Positions 7,437 through 17,960 of a stretch of 64,000 bases of DNA are shown here, piece by piece. The stretch lies in contig CBDATW010000002.1 in assembly GCA_965200605.1 (NCBI GenBank), positions 1 through 64,000 of the forward strand, written 5' to 3'. The notes beneath the pieces are model-generated. The model was not told the origin of the DNA and made no database searches. It saw only the letters and a program-made list of their open reading frames with translations. How positions within the stretch are numbered: the first letter of the stretch is position 1; each line of letters starts with the position of its first letter. The position numbers and the translations under genes were made by a program. The DNA is from CBDATW01 sp965200605 (lineage in GTDB: Bacteria; Bacillota_I; Bacilli_A; CBDATW01).

Positions 7437-8729
7437 ATGCAAAAGCAAAACAAATCTGTTGGACAAACTGCTAAAAAAGAGCTTAAACCAACAGCGGTTT
7501 CATCACAAAAACTACTTGTAGCTGGTTCCCACTTTGGGCATCAAACAAAAAGATGAAATCCTAAAATGAGAAAATTTATTTACACTTCAAAAAAAGGAGT
7601 GCATGTTATTAATCTTTCAAAAACAATTCAAAGAACCCAGGCTGCCTATGATTTTTTAAAAGCAGTTTCAGAAAAAAATGGTGATGTTATTTTTGTAGGA
7701 ACAAAAAAACAAGCTAAAATTACCATTCAAGAACAAGCTAAAAGATGTGGGGCAATGTATGTCTCTGAGCGTTGATTAGGTGGAACTTTAACTAACTTTA
7801 AGACAATCAAAAACAACTTTAGAAGAATGCAAAAAATTGAAGATATGGAAAATGAAGGTATTTTTGCAAAGCTTACTAAAAAAGAAGTGATTGGCCTTAG
7901 AAAAGAATATGCCAAACTTAATAAACTTTTAGGGGGAATTAGGAGAATGAGATATATGCCCAAGGCAATATATGTTGTTGATCAAAACATAGAAATGAAT
8001 GCAGTTCTTGAAGCTAAAAAATTAAAAATCCCAGTTATTGCAATTGTTGATACAAACTGTGATCCTGACATTATTGATTTTCCAATCCCAGGAAATGATG
8101 ATGGTATCAAATCAGTTGAACTATTTACTACATTAATGGCTGATGCCATTAATGAAGGAAAAGGAATTTCACCAATTTTGGCATATACAAAAGATGAAGA
8201 AATTCAATTTCCACCAAGAAAACCAAAAACCGATGAATTTAGTAAAAGAGAATTCAAAAAAGATAAAGACAGACCTTATGTTAAAAGAGATAGAAAACCT
8301 TTTGTAAAAAATGTTGATAATAGAGAAGAAAATAAATCAAAAACTCCTGATTTAAAAGTTGAAGAAAAATCAAAACTAGCAACAGTTGAAAAACCAAAAA
8401 CGCCTAAAGTAGAAATGCTTAGTGAAACAAAAGTAGAAGCAAATAAAGAAGTTAAAAAAGAAGACAACAAATCAAAAATTCCTAATTTAAAAGTTGAAGA
8501 AAAACCAAAAGTAGAAAAAATTGAAGAACCAAAAACTCCTAAAGCAGAAATGCCTAGTGAAACAAAAGTAGAAGCAAATAAAGAAGTTAAAAAAGAAGAT
8601 AAATTAAATGATCTTGCAAAAATGACTTTAGCTTCTCTAAAGGCTCATGCTAAAGCTGTTGGATTAAAGGGTTATTCAACATTGAAAAAAGATGATTTAA
8701 TCAAATTTATTCAAAAAGGAGAAAAATAA
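7437..8729 (+). CDS. rpsB: 30S ribosomal protein S2 with a long C-terminal extension
   Basis: Residues 1-250 are a normal S2 (SHFGHQTKRWNPKM, GTKKQA, ERWLGGTLTNF, VDTNCDPDIIDFPIPGNDD). The usual protein stops near residue 230-290, but this one has 430 residues. The extra part is charged and Lys/Glu/Pro-rich, with two 45-residue tandem repeats (about 299-388). It ends in a helical module (MTLASLKAHAKAVGLKGYS at about 396-414) like the Rho N-terminal or SAP nucleic-acid binding folds. I chose ATG 7437 because AAAAAAGG precedes it; the in-frame ATG at 7362 lies in the leader hairpin region. It is co-transcribed with tsf. Confidence 0.95.
8331..8600 (+). repeat. Two 135-bp tandem repeats inside rpsB
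   Basis: Units at 8331-8465 and 8466-8600 each encode 45 residues beginning NKSK and ending EANKEVKKED. Identity is highest at the 3' end of the units. Copy number may vary between strains. Confidence 0.85.
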
Positions 8730-8730
8730 T

Positions 8731-9609
8731 ATGTCAGCCCAAGATATTAAAAAATTAAGAGATATATCAGGAGCAGGATTACTTGATTGTAAAAATGCAC
8801 TTGAAGCATCTAACTATGATATGGATAAAGCCATTGAATGATTAAAAGAGAAAGGAATTGCCAAAGCTGCAAAAAAAGCAGATAGAATTGCTGCTGAAGG
8901 TCTTGCTATTGTAAAAGCAGAAGGAAATATTGCAGTTATTGCAGAAATTAACTCTGAGACTGATTTTGTTGCTAAAAACGATCAATTTATTTTACTTGTT
9001 GATAAAATTGCAAGTGCACTATTAAAAACAAAACCACAAGATAATGATGCTGCATTAAAAATAGATGTTGATGGATCAAATCTTGAAGAAACTCTAACTT
9101 CTGCTACATCAACAATTGGAGAAAAAATCTCATTTAGAAGATTTAAAATTATTCAAAAAACTGATGATCAAATTTTTGGACCTTACATTCATCAAGGTGG
9201 TAAAATTGCCTCACTTACAGTTCTTGAAGGTGGATCAGTTGATGCAGCCAGAGGTATTGCAATGCATGTTGCTGCGATTAATCCTAGATACATGTCAGTT
9301 GCTGAAATTGATCAAAAAGAACTTGATGCAAAACTTGCAGAACTAACTCAAGAAGCAATTGATTTAGGTAAACCTGAAAAAATCGCTGACAACATTGCCC
9401 AAGGCAGATTAAATAAAGAACTATCACAGGATGTATTGGTAAAACAAGAATATGTTAAAGGTGAAGGTGAATCTGTTGAAAAGTACCTATCAACAATTAA
9501 TGGAAAAATCATCTCAGCAATCAGATTTGGTGTTGGTGATGGTATTGAAAAAAAAGAAGACAACTTTGCAAAAGAAGTTGCTGACCAGGTTGCTCAAGCT
9601 GCATCTTAA
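8731..9609 (+). CDS. tsf: Translation elongation factor Ts
   Basis: 292 residues. It begins with the conserved UBA-like segment (KLRDISGAGLLDCKNALE) and holds the EF-Ts core signature (AEINSETDFVAKN). It exchanges GDP for GTP on EF-Tu. The start lies one base after the rpsB stop, with AGGAG inside the end of rpsB. The classic rpsB-tsf pair is kept. Length is normal for the family. Confidence 0.97.
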
Positions 9610-9657
9610 TCTAATAATAAAAAGTCTAACTATTTTTTCTTACCATAAGGGCCAAAA

Positions 9658-9684
9658 TTAGCAATCTCCCTCTTAGTTTGCTAT
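9658..9684 (+). promoter_or_regulatory. CIRCE-like heat-shock operator at the hrcA promoter
   Basis: TTAGCAATC, nine bases, GTTTGCTAT. The CIRCE consensus is TTAGCACTC-N9-GAGTGCTAA. The spacing is exact and most arm bases fit. It overlaps the extended -10 box (TGC-TATAAT, TATAAT at 9682-9687), so HrcA would repress its own gene. Confidence 0.75.
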
Positions 9685-9702
9685 AATAAAAAAGAGGAAT
9701 AT

Positions 9703-10674
9703 ATGCTAAAGGAAAGACAAGAGCTAATTTTAAAGCTTATAACTGAAATTTTTGTTAAAACAGGAAAACCAGCAAGCTCACAACTAATTGTTAACTTAAA
9801 AGATATAAATTGTTCATCAGCAACAGTGCGTCAAGAAATGACTGTCCTTGAACAATTAGGTTTTTTAGAGCAACCTCATACATCTGGAGGTAGAAAGCCT
9901 ACCACTCAAGGAATTCAATATTATGTTGATAAATTAATGAATGATACCACAGTATCACTTGATGATAAACTAAACGATTTATTTGAAGAAAGAAATCAAA
10001 ACATTGAATATGTCTTAGATAAGGCATCTAAAATTATTGCTGATATTACCAATCTTGCAACAGTAGTAATATCACCAGATGATAAAAATGAAGTTTTACA
10101 AAAAATCCAATTTAATCAACTTTCTGATTCTTCTGCTGTTGCCATTATTATTACTAGCAAAGGAAAAGTCTACAATAAAGTTTTTGCTATCAATGAAGCA
10201 CAATCAGCAAGTGATCTTGAAAAACTATTTTTAATTCTAAATGAAAGATTAATAAATACACCAATTAATGAAATAGAAGATAGATTAAAAGCTATAGGTG
10301 TAGTAATTGCAAAACAAATACAGGGACTAGAATCAGTATTTCAAAACTTTGTATATGAAATGATTTCTTTAACTAAAAAATCAGAATTTAATCATGGAAC
10401 ATCCAATATTGTTCAATATGAAGATGTTGATAAAGAAACTATGGCTAAATTGATTAAAATTATTAACAACCATTCAACTTTTGACCAATTTATCAAAGAA
10501 CAAGATAAAGAAATTCTCATTGGTGAACATGGTACCTCAGTTATTAAACACCAATATAAGATCAAAGGATCACAGGGATCTTTTGCCCTTATTGGGCCAA
10601 CTAGAATGGAATATGAAAAAATCAACGCTTTAATTTCAAAAGTAGTTGAAAAAATTGAAGATATTTATAAATAG
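9703..10674 (+). CDS. hrcA: Heat-inducible transcription repressor HrcA
   Basis: 323 residues. The N-terminal winged helix contains SSATVRQEMTVLEQLGFLEQPHTSGGRKPT, followed by YYVDKLM. The middle and end form the GAF-like regulatory domain (LIGPTRMEYEKI near the C-terminus). HrcA binds CIRCE sites before chaperone genes, and a CIRCE-like site lies directly before this gene. It stands alone here, without grpE or dnaK, and is followed eight bases later by ptsI, an unusual partner. Confidence 0.93.
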   Translation: MLKERQELILKLITEIFVKTGKPASSQLIVNLKDINCSSATVRQEMTVLEQLGFLEQPHTSGGRKPTTQGIQYYVDKLMNDTTVSLDDKLNDLFEERNQNIEYVLDKASKIIADITNLATVVISPDDKNEVLQKIQFNQLSDSSAVAIIITSKGKVYNKVFAINEAQSASDLEKLFLILNERLINTPINEIEDRLKAIGVVIAKQIQGLESVFQNFVYEMISLTKKSEFNHGTSNIVQYEDVDKETMAKLIKIINNHSTFDQFIKEQDKEILIGEHGTSVIKHQYKIKGSQGSFALIGPTRMEYEKINALISKVVEKIEDIYK

Positions 10675-10682
10675 GAGATTTT

Positions 10683-12380
10683 ATGAAAAAATTTAACGGA
10701 AAACCAGCTTCACCTGGAATTGCTAGTGCCAAAGTATTTAAATTGGAAACACAAGCACTAGATATCAAAAAAGAATTTATTAATGATACAAATCAAGAAA
10801 TAAAAAAACTACAAGATGCAATGGCAGTTTCTAAAAAAGAAATTGAAGCTATTAAAAATAATGCAATTAAAAAGCTAGGAGCAGAACATGCTGCTATCTT
10901 TGATGCCCATATTCAAATTTTAGAAGATCCAGCCTTTAAAAGCGAATCAACAACAATAATTGAAGGAGAAAGGGTTTGTGCCGAATTTGCTTATAATCAA
11001 GTTGCTCAAAAATTTATTGAAATGTTTGCCCAAATGGATGATCTTTATATGAAAGAAAGAGCAAGTGATATTAAAGATGTCTCATCTAGAGTACTGCACC
11101 ATATTCTTGGAGTTAAAATTAAAGAATTAACTTCAATAGACCATGATGTTGTAATTGTAGCAGAAGATCTAAGCCCTTCTCAAACTGCACAATTGAATAG
11201 CTATGTTAAATCTTTTGTAACAACCATTGGTGGTTCTACATCACATTCAGCTATTATGGCAAGATCACTTGAATTGCCAGCAGTAGTTGGTGCGGCAAGT
11301 GCTCTTGAAGATTGTAGTGATGGTGATATTATTTTAGTTAATGGATCAACTGGAGAGTGTATTGTTAATCCCTCAGATGATTTAATTAAAAAAGCTAATC
11401 AAGAAGCAGAAGCTTTAGCCCAAGAAAAAGAAGAACTTAAAAAACTAATTAACCAAGAATCAATAACTAGTGATGGTCATAAGGTTTTGGTTGGTTCAAA
11501 CATTGGAACTCCCCAAGATATGGATCAAGTTATTAAAAATGGAGCTGAAATCATTGGTTTATTTAGATCAGAATTTCTTTATATGAATTCATCAAATTGA
11601 CCTGATGAAGAAAAACAATTTCAAAGCTATAAAGAAGTTTTAGAAAAAATGGAAGGCAAAGGAGTTGTTATTAGAACTCTAGATATTGGGGGAGACAAAT
11701 TTTTGCCTTACTTTAAATTTCCCGAAGAACTAAATCCCTTTTTGGGATATCGTGCCATTAGAATGTGCCTAGATAAAGAAGATATATTTAGAACACAGCT
11801 AAGAGCTTTACTTAGAGCTTCAGCTTTTGGAAAGCTTCATATTATGTTTCCTTTAATTGCAACTATTGAAGAATTTAGAAAAGCAAAAGCAATTTTACTT
11901 GATGAAGAAGCTAAACTTAAAAAAGAAAAAATTAAAATTGGAAAATATGATATAGGGATGATGATGGAAGTTCCATCAGCTGTAGTTTTAGCTGATAAAT
12001 TTGCCAAAGAAGCAGATTTCTTCTCGATTGGAACAAACGATCTTCTCCAATACACATTTGCTTGTGATAGAATGAATAATGAAATATCTTATCTTTATCA
12101 ACCACTAAGTCCAGCAACTTTAAGATTAATTAAAAAAGTAATTGATGCCTCTCATAAAGAAGGTAAATGAACTGCGATGTGTGGGGAGATGGCAGGCAAT
12201 CCAGAAGCTATTAAAATTCTTTTGGGTCTAGGGCTTGATGAATTTTCAATGTCAGCTATTTCAATGCTAAAGGCAAAATCAATTATTAGAAACTCTTCTT
12301 ATAAAGAGTGTCAAATCTTAGCTACAAAAGCTCTTGATTGTGCAACTGAAATGGAAGTAAAAAAATTAATCAATAAATAG
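10683..12380 (+). CDS. ptsI: PTS enzyme I (phosphoenolpyruvate-protein phosphotransferase)
   Basis: 565 residues. It starts with the PASPGIA segment and carries the phosphorylated His in GGSTSHSAIMARS (about 183-195). The C-terminal PEP-binding barrel is present (GLFRSEFLYM, GIMLEVPSA-like MMMEVPSAVV, GTNDLLQY and the Cys of MCGEMAGNP). It passes phosphate from PEP to HPr and so powers the beta-glucoside PTS further on. Two UGA-Trp codons are read. It sits eight bases behind hrcA and ends in a terminator whose stem contains the stop codon. No ptsH is nearby. Confidence 0.96.
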
Positions 12381-12398
12381 GAATGTTCCTATTTTTTT
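12376..12398 (+). terminator. ptsI terminator
   Basis: AATAGGAA, loop TG, TTCCTATT, then T-run. The ptsI stop codon TAG lies within the stem. Confidence 0.75.
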
Positions 12399-12399
12399 A

Positions 12400-12428
12400 T
12401 TGATTGAAAAGTTATTTTTTGTTATAAT
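12400..12428 (+). promoter_or_regulatory. tuf promoter
   Basis: TTGATT, 17 bases, TATAAT (12423-12428). The leader before the start codon is about 60 bases. Confidence 0.7.
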
Positions 12429-12495
12429 TTTACTTGACTTACTATGGGTTACCTACATGGTAAAGGTTAGAGGTCATTTGAATAAGGAGATAAAA

Positions 12496-13680
12496 ATGGC
12501 AAAAGAAAATTTTGACCGTAGTAAACCGCATGTTAACGTTGGAACAATTGGACACGTTGACCATGGTAAAACTACACTAACAGCAGCTATTGCTACAGTC
12601 CTGGCTAAAAAAGGATTTGCTGAAGCTAAAGATTATGCTTCAATTGATGCTGCTCCAGAGGAAATAGAAAGAGGAATTACAATTAATACAGCTCACATTG
12701 AGTATGAAACAGAAGCAAGACACTATGCTCATGTTGATTGCCCTGGACACGCCGATTATGTTAAAAACATGATTACTGGTGCTGCCCAAATGGATGGTGG
12801 TATTTTAGTTGTTGCTGCATCTGATGGACCAATGCCTCAAACAAGAGAACACATTCTTTTATCAAGACAAGTTGGACTTGACAAAATTGTTGTTTTCCTA
12901 AACAAATGTGATATGGTTAATGATGATGAATTACTAGAACTAGTAGAAATGGATGTTAGAGAACTTCTAACTAAATATGAATTTGATGGAGATAGTGCAC
13001 CTGTTATTAAAGGTTCAGCTCTTAAAGCTCTTGAAGGAGATGCTGCATGAGAAGAAAAAATCATTGAACTTATGAAAGCTGTAGATGAATATATCCCAAC
13101 TCCAAAAAGACCAATTGATAAAGACTTCCTAATGCCAGTTGAAGATGTATTTTCAATTACTGGACGTGGAACAGTTGCAACAGGAAGAGTTGAAAGAGGA
13201 AAAATTAATGTTAACGATGAAGTTGAAATCGTTGGAATTAAAGATACTCAAAAAGTTGTTGTTACAGGCCTAGAAATGTTTAGAAAACTTCTAGATTATG
13301 CAGAAGCTGGAGAAAACGTTGGAGCCCTACTTCGTGGTGTTGAAAGAGATGCTATTGAAAGAGGACAAATTCTATGTAAACCAGGATCTGTTACACCTCA
13401 TACAAAAATGAAAGCGCAAGTTTATGCCCTTACAAAAGAAGAGGGTGGAAGACACAAACCATTTTTTGCAAATTATCGTCCACAGTTCTACTTTAGAACT
13501 ACAGATGTTACAGGTTCAATTGAACTTGCCTCAGGAACAGAAATGGTTATGCCAGGAGACAACACAGAGCTAACAATTAACCTAATTTCACCAATTGCAG
13601 TTGAAGTGGGTACTAAATTCTCAATTAGAGAAGGTGGTAGAACAGTTGGTGCTGGAAATGTAACAGAAATTATTGAATAA
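12496..13680 (+). CDS. tuf: Translation elongation factor Tu
   Basis: 394 residues, the standard length. The G1 motif is GHVDHGKTT, followed by DCPGHADY (G3) and NKCD (G4). The C-terminal barrel domains are complete. EF-Tu carries aminoacyl-tRNA to the ribosome. I chose ATG 12496, preceded by AAGGAG; an open extension upstream is leader sequence. The gene is single, with its own promoter and a strong terminator. Its codon use is less AT-extreme than that of its neighbours, as expected for high expression. Doc-type toxins act on this protein in other bacteria. Confidence 0.98.
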
Positions 13681-13700
13681 TTTTCAATGCAAATAATACA

Positions 13701-13728
13701 AAAGAGGTTTTTATAAACCTCTTTTTTA
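13701..13728. terminator. Terminator shared by tuf and the converging gene
   Basis: AAAGAGGTTT, loop TTAT, AAACCTCTTT, then T-run on the plus strand. The stop codon of the minus-strand gene lies at 13726-13728. Confidence 0.85.
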
Positions 13729-14058
13729 TTTTCAAATAATATTTAGTTTAGCTTTTATAAATTCAATTGATTCAATTACACTAATTAAATAATTTTGTAA
13801 TTTTGAATCTCCATTGTGAATTATCATATCAACAATTAACTTTTCATTATAAATGTCATATTGAATTATTTTATCAATTCACATTTTAAATTCTCAGGGA
13901 ATATAATTTGTGTGGTGGTTTCATTGAAAGGCAATAACCATATTGGCTGAATTTTTTAATTCATCCTGCATTTTTGCAATATTAAATTCTTTGTGATCAT
14001 TAAAAATTTGATAATCTTTTTCAATGCAACCTGGACCAAATCAGTATTTATTAGTCAT
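13726..14058 (-). CDS. Short flavodoxin-like protein, N-terminally reduced
   Basis: 110 residues. The segment ANMVIAFQWNHHTNYIPWEFKMWIDKII follows the pattern of the second strand-loop-helix of NAD(P)H:quinone oxidoreductases (a pattern like PxWWxxxPxxxKxWxDR). The usual N-terminal FMN-binding strand is missing. The start overlaps the end of the upstream flavodoxin-like gene (ATGACTAA). Together the two might form one functional unit, or this may be a shrunken copy. Several UGA-Trp codons are read. The family call is moderate and enzymatic activity is uncertain. Confidence 0.55.
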
Positions 14059-14509
14059 TTTTGTCTCCTTTAAAAGACCACTCTTTAAACCATACAGCTC
14101 TTAGATCATCTATGTTTTTGGGAATGCAGTTATAAAATATTTTTCACTCTATTGTAGAGAAAAGATCATCAACTCATTTATTCATATTTTTAATTGATGT
14201 TCTTGAACCCTCAACATAGCGGTCTTGTTTACCGCCAGCCATAACAATAAGTTTAATTCTCTTATCTTTTAGTAAATTGGGATTATCTTTTAGTATTTGG
14301 CACCATTTTACAAAATTATAAGGAAATGAATATCATCATAGAGGCATAATAAATATTAGTTCATTATGCAATTCTAATTGCTCACTTTCATAAATAAGAT
14401 CAAAATCATTATTTTGGTATATTTTAATGTTATGATTTGGGAATTTTTTTAATATTTCCTTACAAAAAATTGATGATTCAAAATAGGGATGAAAAACTTT
14501 TATTTGCAT
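14051..14509 (-). CDS. Flavodoxin-fold NAD(P)H oxidoreductase-like protein
   Basis: 152 residues. The start (MQIKVFHPYFESSIFCKEIL) and the block LIFIMPLWWYSFPYNFVKWC match the flavodoxin-like quinone reductase fold, where the MPLWW loop lies near FMN. The block KRIKLIVMAGG matches the third strand. I chose ATG 14509 because GGAGG lies just upstream. It forms a two-gene minus-strand operon with the shorter homologue downstream and is divergent from pheS. Substrate unknown. Confidence 0.68.
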
Positions 14510-14573
14510 ATAAGCCTCCTTTATTATTATAAACCTTTTTGTTATAATATAACAAATATTGTATGGAGAAATC

Positions 14574-15602
14574 ATGGATAACATATTAAAAGATATTAAT
14601 AGTGAATTAAAAAAAGTTGTTGATTCCAGCCAACTTGAAGAAATCCGAGTTAAGTATTTTTCTAAAAAAGGAATCATTTCTAGTTTAGCACTAAAAATTA
14701 AAGATCAAAGTCATGATCAAAGAGGTATTTATGGTAAAAAGGTTAATGATATTAAAAAAGCTGCAAGCAAAGTTTTTGAAGATAAAAGAGAACAAATATT
14801 ACATGCTGAGCTATCTGCAAACATGATCAAACAAAAAATTGATATTACCCAACCTGGATATATTGATACTTTTGGTACAATCCACCCTTTAAACCAAGTT
14901 ATTAATCAAATTGCAGATATTATGAAACCTCTTGGCTATAGTGTTAGATTAGGAAGAGAAATTGTATCAGATTTAGATAATTTTGAATTATTAAACATCG
15001 ATAAAGATCATCCAGCCAGAGCTATGCAAGATACTTTTTATTTTAATCCAGAACAATTGCTTAGAACCCACACTTCTCATATTCAAATTGAGAGTCTAAA
15101 AGAACTAAAAACTCCACCAATTAAGGTGGTTTATCCTGGTAGAGTTTTTAGAAGAGACGACGATGATGCAACACATAGCCATCAATTTACCCAAATGGAA
15201 GGTCTCTTTGTTGGAGAAAATGTAACTATGGCTGATTTAAAAGCCACTCTTACTTTTATTATTAAAAAATTATTTGGAGAAAATCTTAAAACTAGATTTA
15301 GACCATCATATTTTCCATTTACCGAACCCTCACTTGAAGTTGATATGTCATGTTTTGTATGCAAACAAGAAAAAAAAGAATGTTCAATTTGTAAAAGTAG
15401 TGGTTGAATAGAAATTCTTGGTGGGGGAATGGTTCATCCCCAGGTACTTGAAAATTGTAACATTGATTCTAAAAAATATACTGGTTTTGCTTTTGGTATG
15501 GGAATTGATCGAATCACTATGCTAAAATACAACATCAAAGATATTAGAGATTTTTATAAAAATGATCTAAGATTTAATAAGCAATTTAGAAAGGTGTTTT
15601 AA
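14574..15602 (+). CDS. pheS: Phenylalanyl-tRNA synthetase alpha subunit
   Basis: 342 residues. It has an N-terminal coiled coil (about 1-90), then the class II catalytic core with motif 1 around HPLNQVINQIADIM, motif 2 in YPGRVFRRDDDDATHSHQF, and motif 3 in GFAFGMGIDRITML. ATG 14574 follows GGAG. A TATAAT box lies in the gap to the divergent flavodoxin-like gene. Only one base separates it from pheT, with which it forms the alpha2-beta2 enzyme. Confidence 0.97.
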
Positions 15603-15603
15603 T

Positions 15604-17958
15604 ATGTTATTTAAATTAAATTGAATAAATCAATTTGTTGATTTAAAAGATAAAACTCCCCAAGAAATCTATGATGGACTAAATTCACTTGGAATTGAAG
15701 TTGAATGATATAGATCAATTTGTAGTGGTAGTAATCTGACATCTGCCAAAGTTGTTAAAAAAGAAAAACATCCCCAAGCAGATAAGCTAAATCTTTGCCA
15801 AGTTGATATTGGTAATGAAATTGTCCAAATTGTTTGTGGAGCAAATAACTTTAATGAGGGAGATAATGTAATTGTTGCAAAACCAGGATCAAAACTTCCA
15901 ATAGGTTTACAAATTAAAGCTACAGAAATTAGAGGACAAAAATCTAATGGAATGATCTGTTCACTAAAAGAACTTGGATATCCACAAGAATATCTTAGCA
16001 AAGAAGAAGCTGAAGGCATTTATGTATTTAAGGCAGATATTAAACCAGGTAATAAAGATGTTTTATCACTTTTAGGTTTAGATGATACTTGATTTGAAAT
16101 AGCAATTACTCCTAATCGAGCCGATTGGCATGGAATTTATGAAATTGCAAAGGAACTTGCAGTTTATTTTAAAAAAGATTTAAAAGCAATTAATAAAGCT
16201 AAAGTAGAATATGTAAAAACAGATGTAGCAATTGAAAAAAAATCAGCCAATGGATTTGGACTTCTTGAATTAAATGATTTAAAAATTAAATTACTTCCAG
16301 AAGATTTAATACTTAATTTAAAATTTACTGGTATTCAATTAATTTTACCATATGTTGATTTAGGAAACATTGTTTCAAAAGAAATGGGTCAACCACTTCA
16401 TTTATATGATAAAAGAAAAGTTAAAGGACAAATTAGATCAACTACTGGGCTTGAAGGTAAATTACTTGCCTTAGACAATAATTGATATCAATATAATAAA
16501 GAAGATATTGTTATTATTGATGATTCAGGTGTTATTGGTTTAGCTGGTTTAATTGGTGGAAAATCAACAATGGTTGATGATAAAACAAATGATATATTAG
16601 TTGAAGTTGCAAACTTTAATAATGTTGCAATTAGAAATACTTCACAAAGATTAAATTTATTTACAGATGCCTCAATAAGATTTGCTAAAAAAATATCAAC
16701 TGCAACAATTAAACCAACTGTTGAAAGGGTTGCCTTTATGTTTAATAAATATTTTGAGGCCAAGATTAATAAATGTATTATTTCTGGAACAAGTGATGTT
16801 GAAAATCAAGAAATAGATTTTGATATTTCAATGATAAAAAGACATCTTGGTTTTGAAATTGATAAAAAAGAAGTTAATCAAATATTTTCAAGACTTGGTT
16901 TTGAAACAAAAAATAAAAAAATAAGTATCCCTGCTTATAGATTAGATTTAAAAGATAGTATAGATTTAATAGAAGAAATTGCCAGAATCTATGGATATAA
17001 TAATTTGACTTCTAGCTTTTCGCCATCAATTCCAACTCAAGTGGATAATCTAAAAGAATTTGATTTTCAAAATGCAATTAGAAAATCACTTGTAGGTCAA
17101 GGTTTAGTTGAAGTTATTACATATGGTTTATCAACAGAGGATAAAGCAGAAGAATTTTCTCTAAAAGCTTTAAAACCAGCTATTTTGTCTTACCCAATTT
17201 CTAAAGATAAAACAACAATGAGGTTATCAGCAATTAATTCATTAATTGAAGTAACAAAAAATAACATTGATCGGGGAATAAAAAATATTAATATTTTTGA
17301 AATCTCACAAATCAATAACCTAGAAGAAGGCTTTGATGAACTAACAATTCTTCAATATGGCAATGTTGTTGAAGATAGTTTTTATCAAGATATTAAAGAG
17401 GCATCATTCTTTTCGCTAAAGACAACATTAATAAAACTAATGGCTGACTTAGGAATTATTTTTACTAGATTTCATTTTAAGTCTATGGCAGAAAATAAAT
17501 TCTTCAATCATCATAATGCAGCCAACATTAATATTGGTAATGATCTTATTGGAAGACTTGGGCAAGTTCATCCAGCCATTGCCCAAAAATACAAACTTAA
17601 AGATATTTATGTAATTCAACTTGATTTAGATAAAGTTATAGCCCAAAAGGTTTCAACAACAAAAGCCAAGGCACTAACATTATTTCCATCTGTAGTAGAG
17701 GATTATACAGTTGATGTTCCAGTTGACCTACCTGTTAATAATTTAATTATGATGGCTAGAAAATCATCAAAATTAATTGTAGGTGTTAATATTACATCAA
17801 TTTATCAAGGAAATAAAATTGATGATTCACTAAAAGCAGTGACATTAAAAATTGAATATAACAATCCCCAAGATACAATTAAAGAAAAGGAAATAAATGA
17901 ATTTAGAGAAGCATTTATTAAACTTTGTCAGGATGCAAAATATACAATTAGAGGTTAG
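15604..17958 (+). CDS. pheT: Phenylalanyl-tRNA synthetase beta subunit
   Basis: 784 residues. In order: an EMAP-like tRNA-binding domain (KEKHPQADKLNLCQVD, about 50-150), the B3/B4 region (ITPNRADWHGIYEIAKELA onwards), B5 (ending EEIARIYGYNN), a catalytic-like domain, and a C-terminal anticodon-binding fold (from about 690). In B3/B4 the usual NNVVDITN stretch reads ILPYVDLGN and the canonical CPRY segment is not visible, so the Tyr-editing site may be impaired. Loss of PheRS editing is known in some mycoplasmas. The stop overlaps the start region of metG. Confidence 0.95.
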
Positions 17959-17960
17959 TG

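Noticed and set aside
8276..8470. Minus-strand frame in the rpsB tail
   Set aside because: Mirror of the low-complexity repeats; no start signals.
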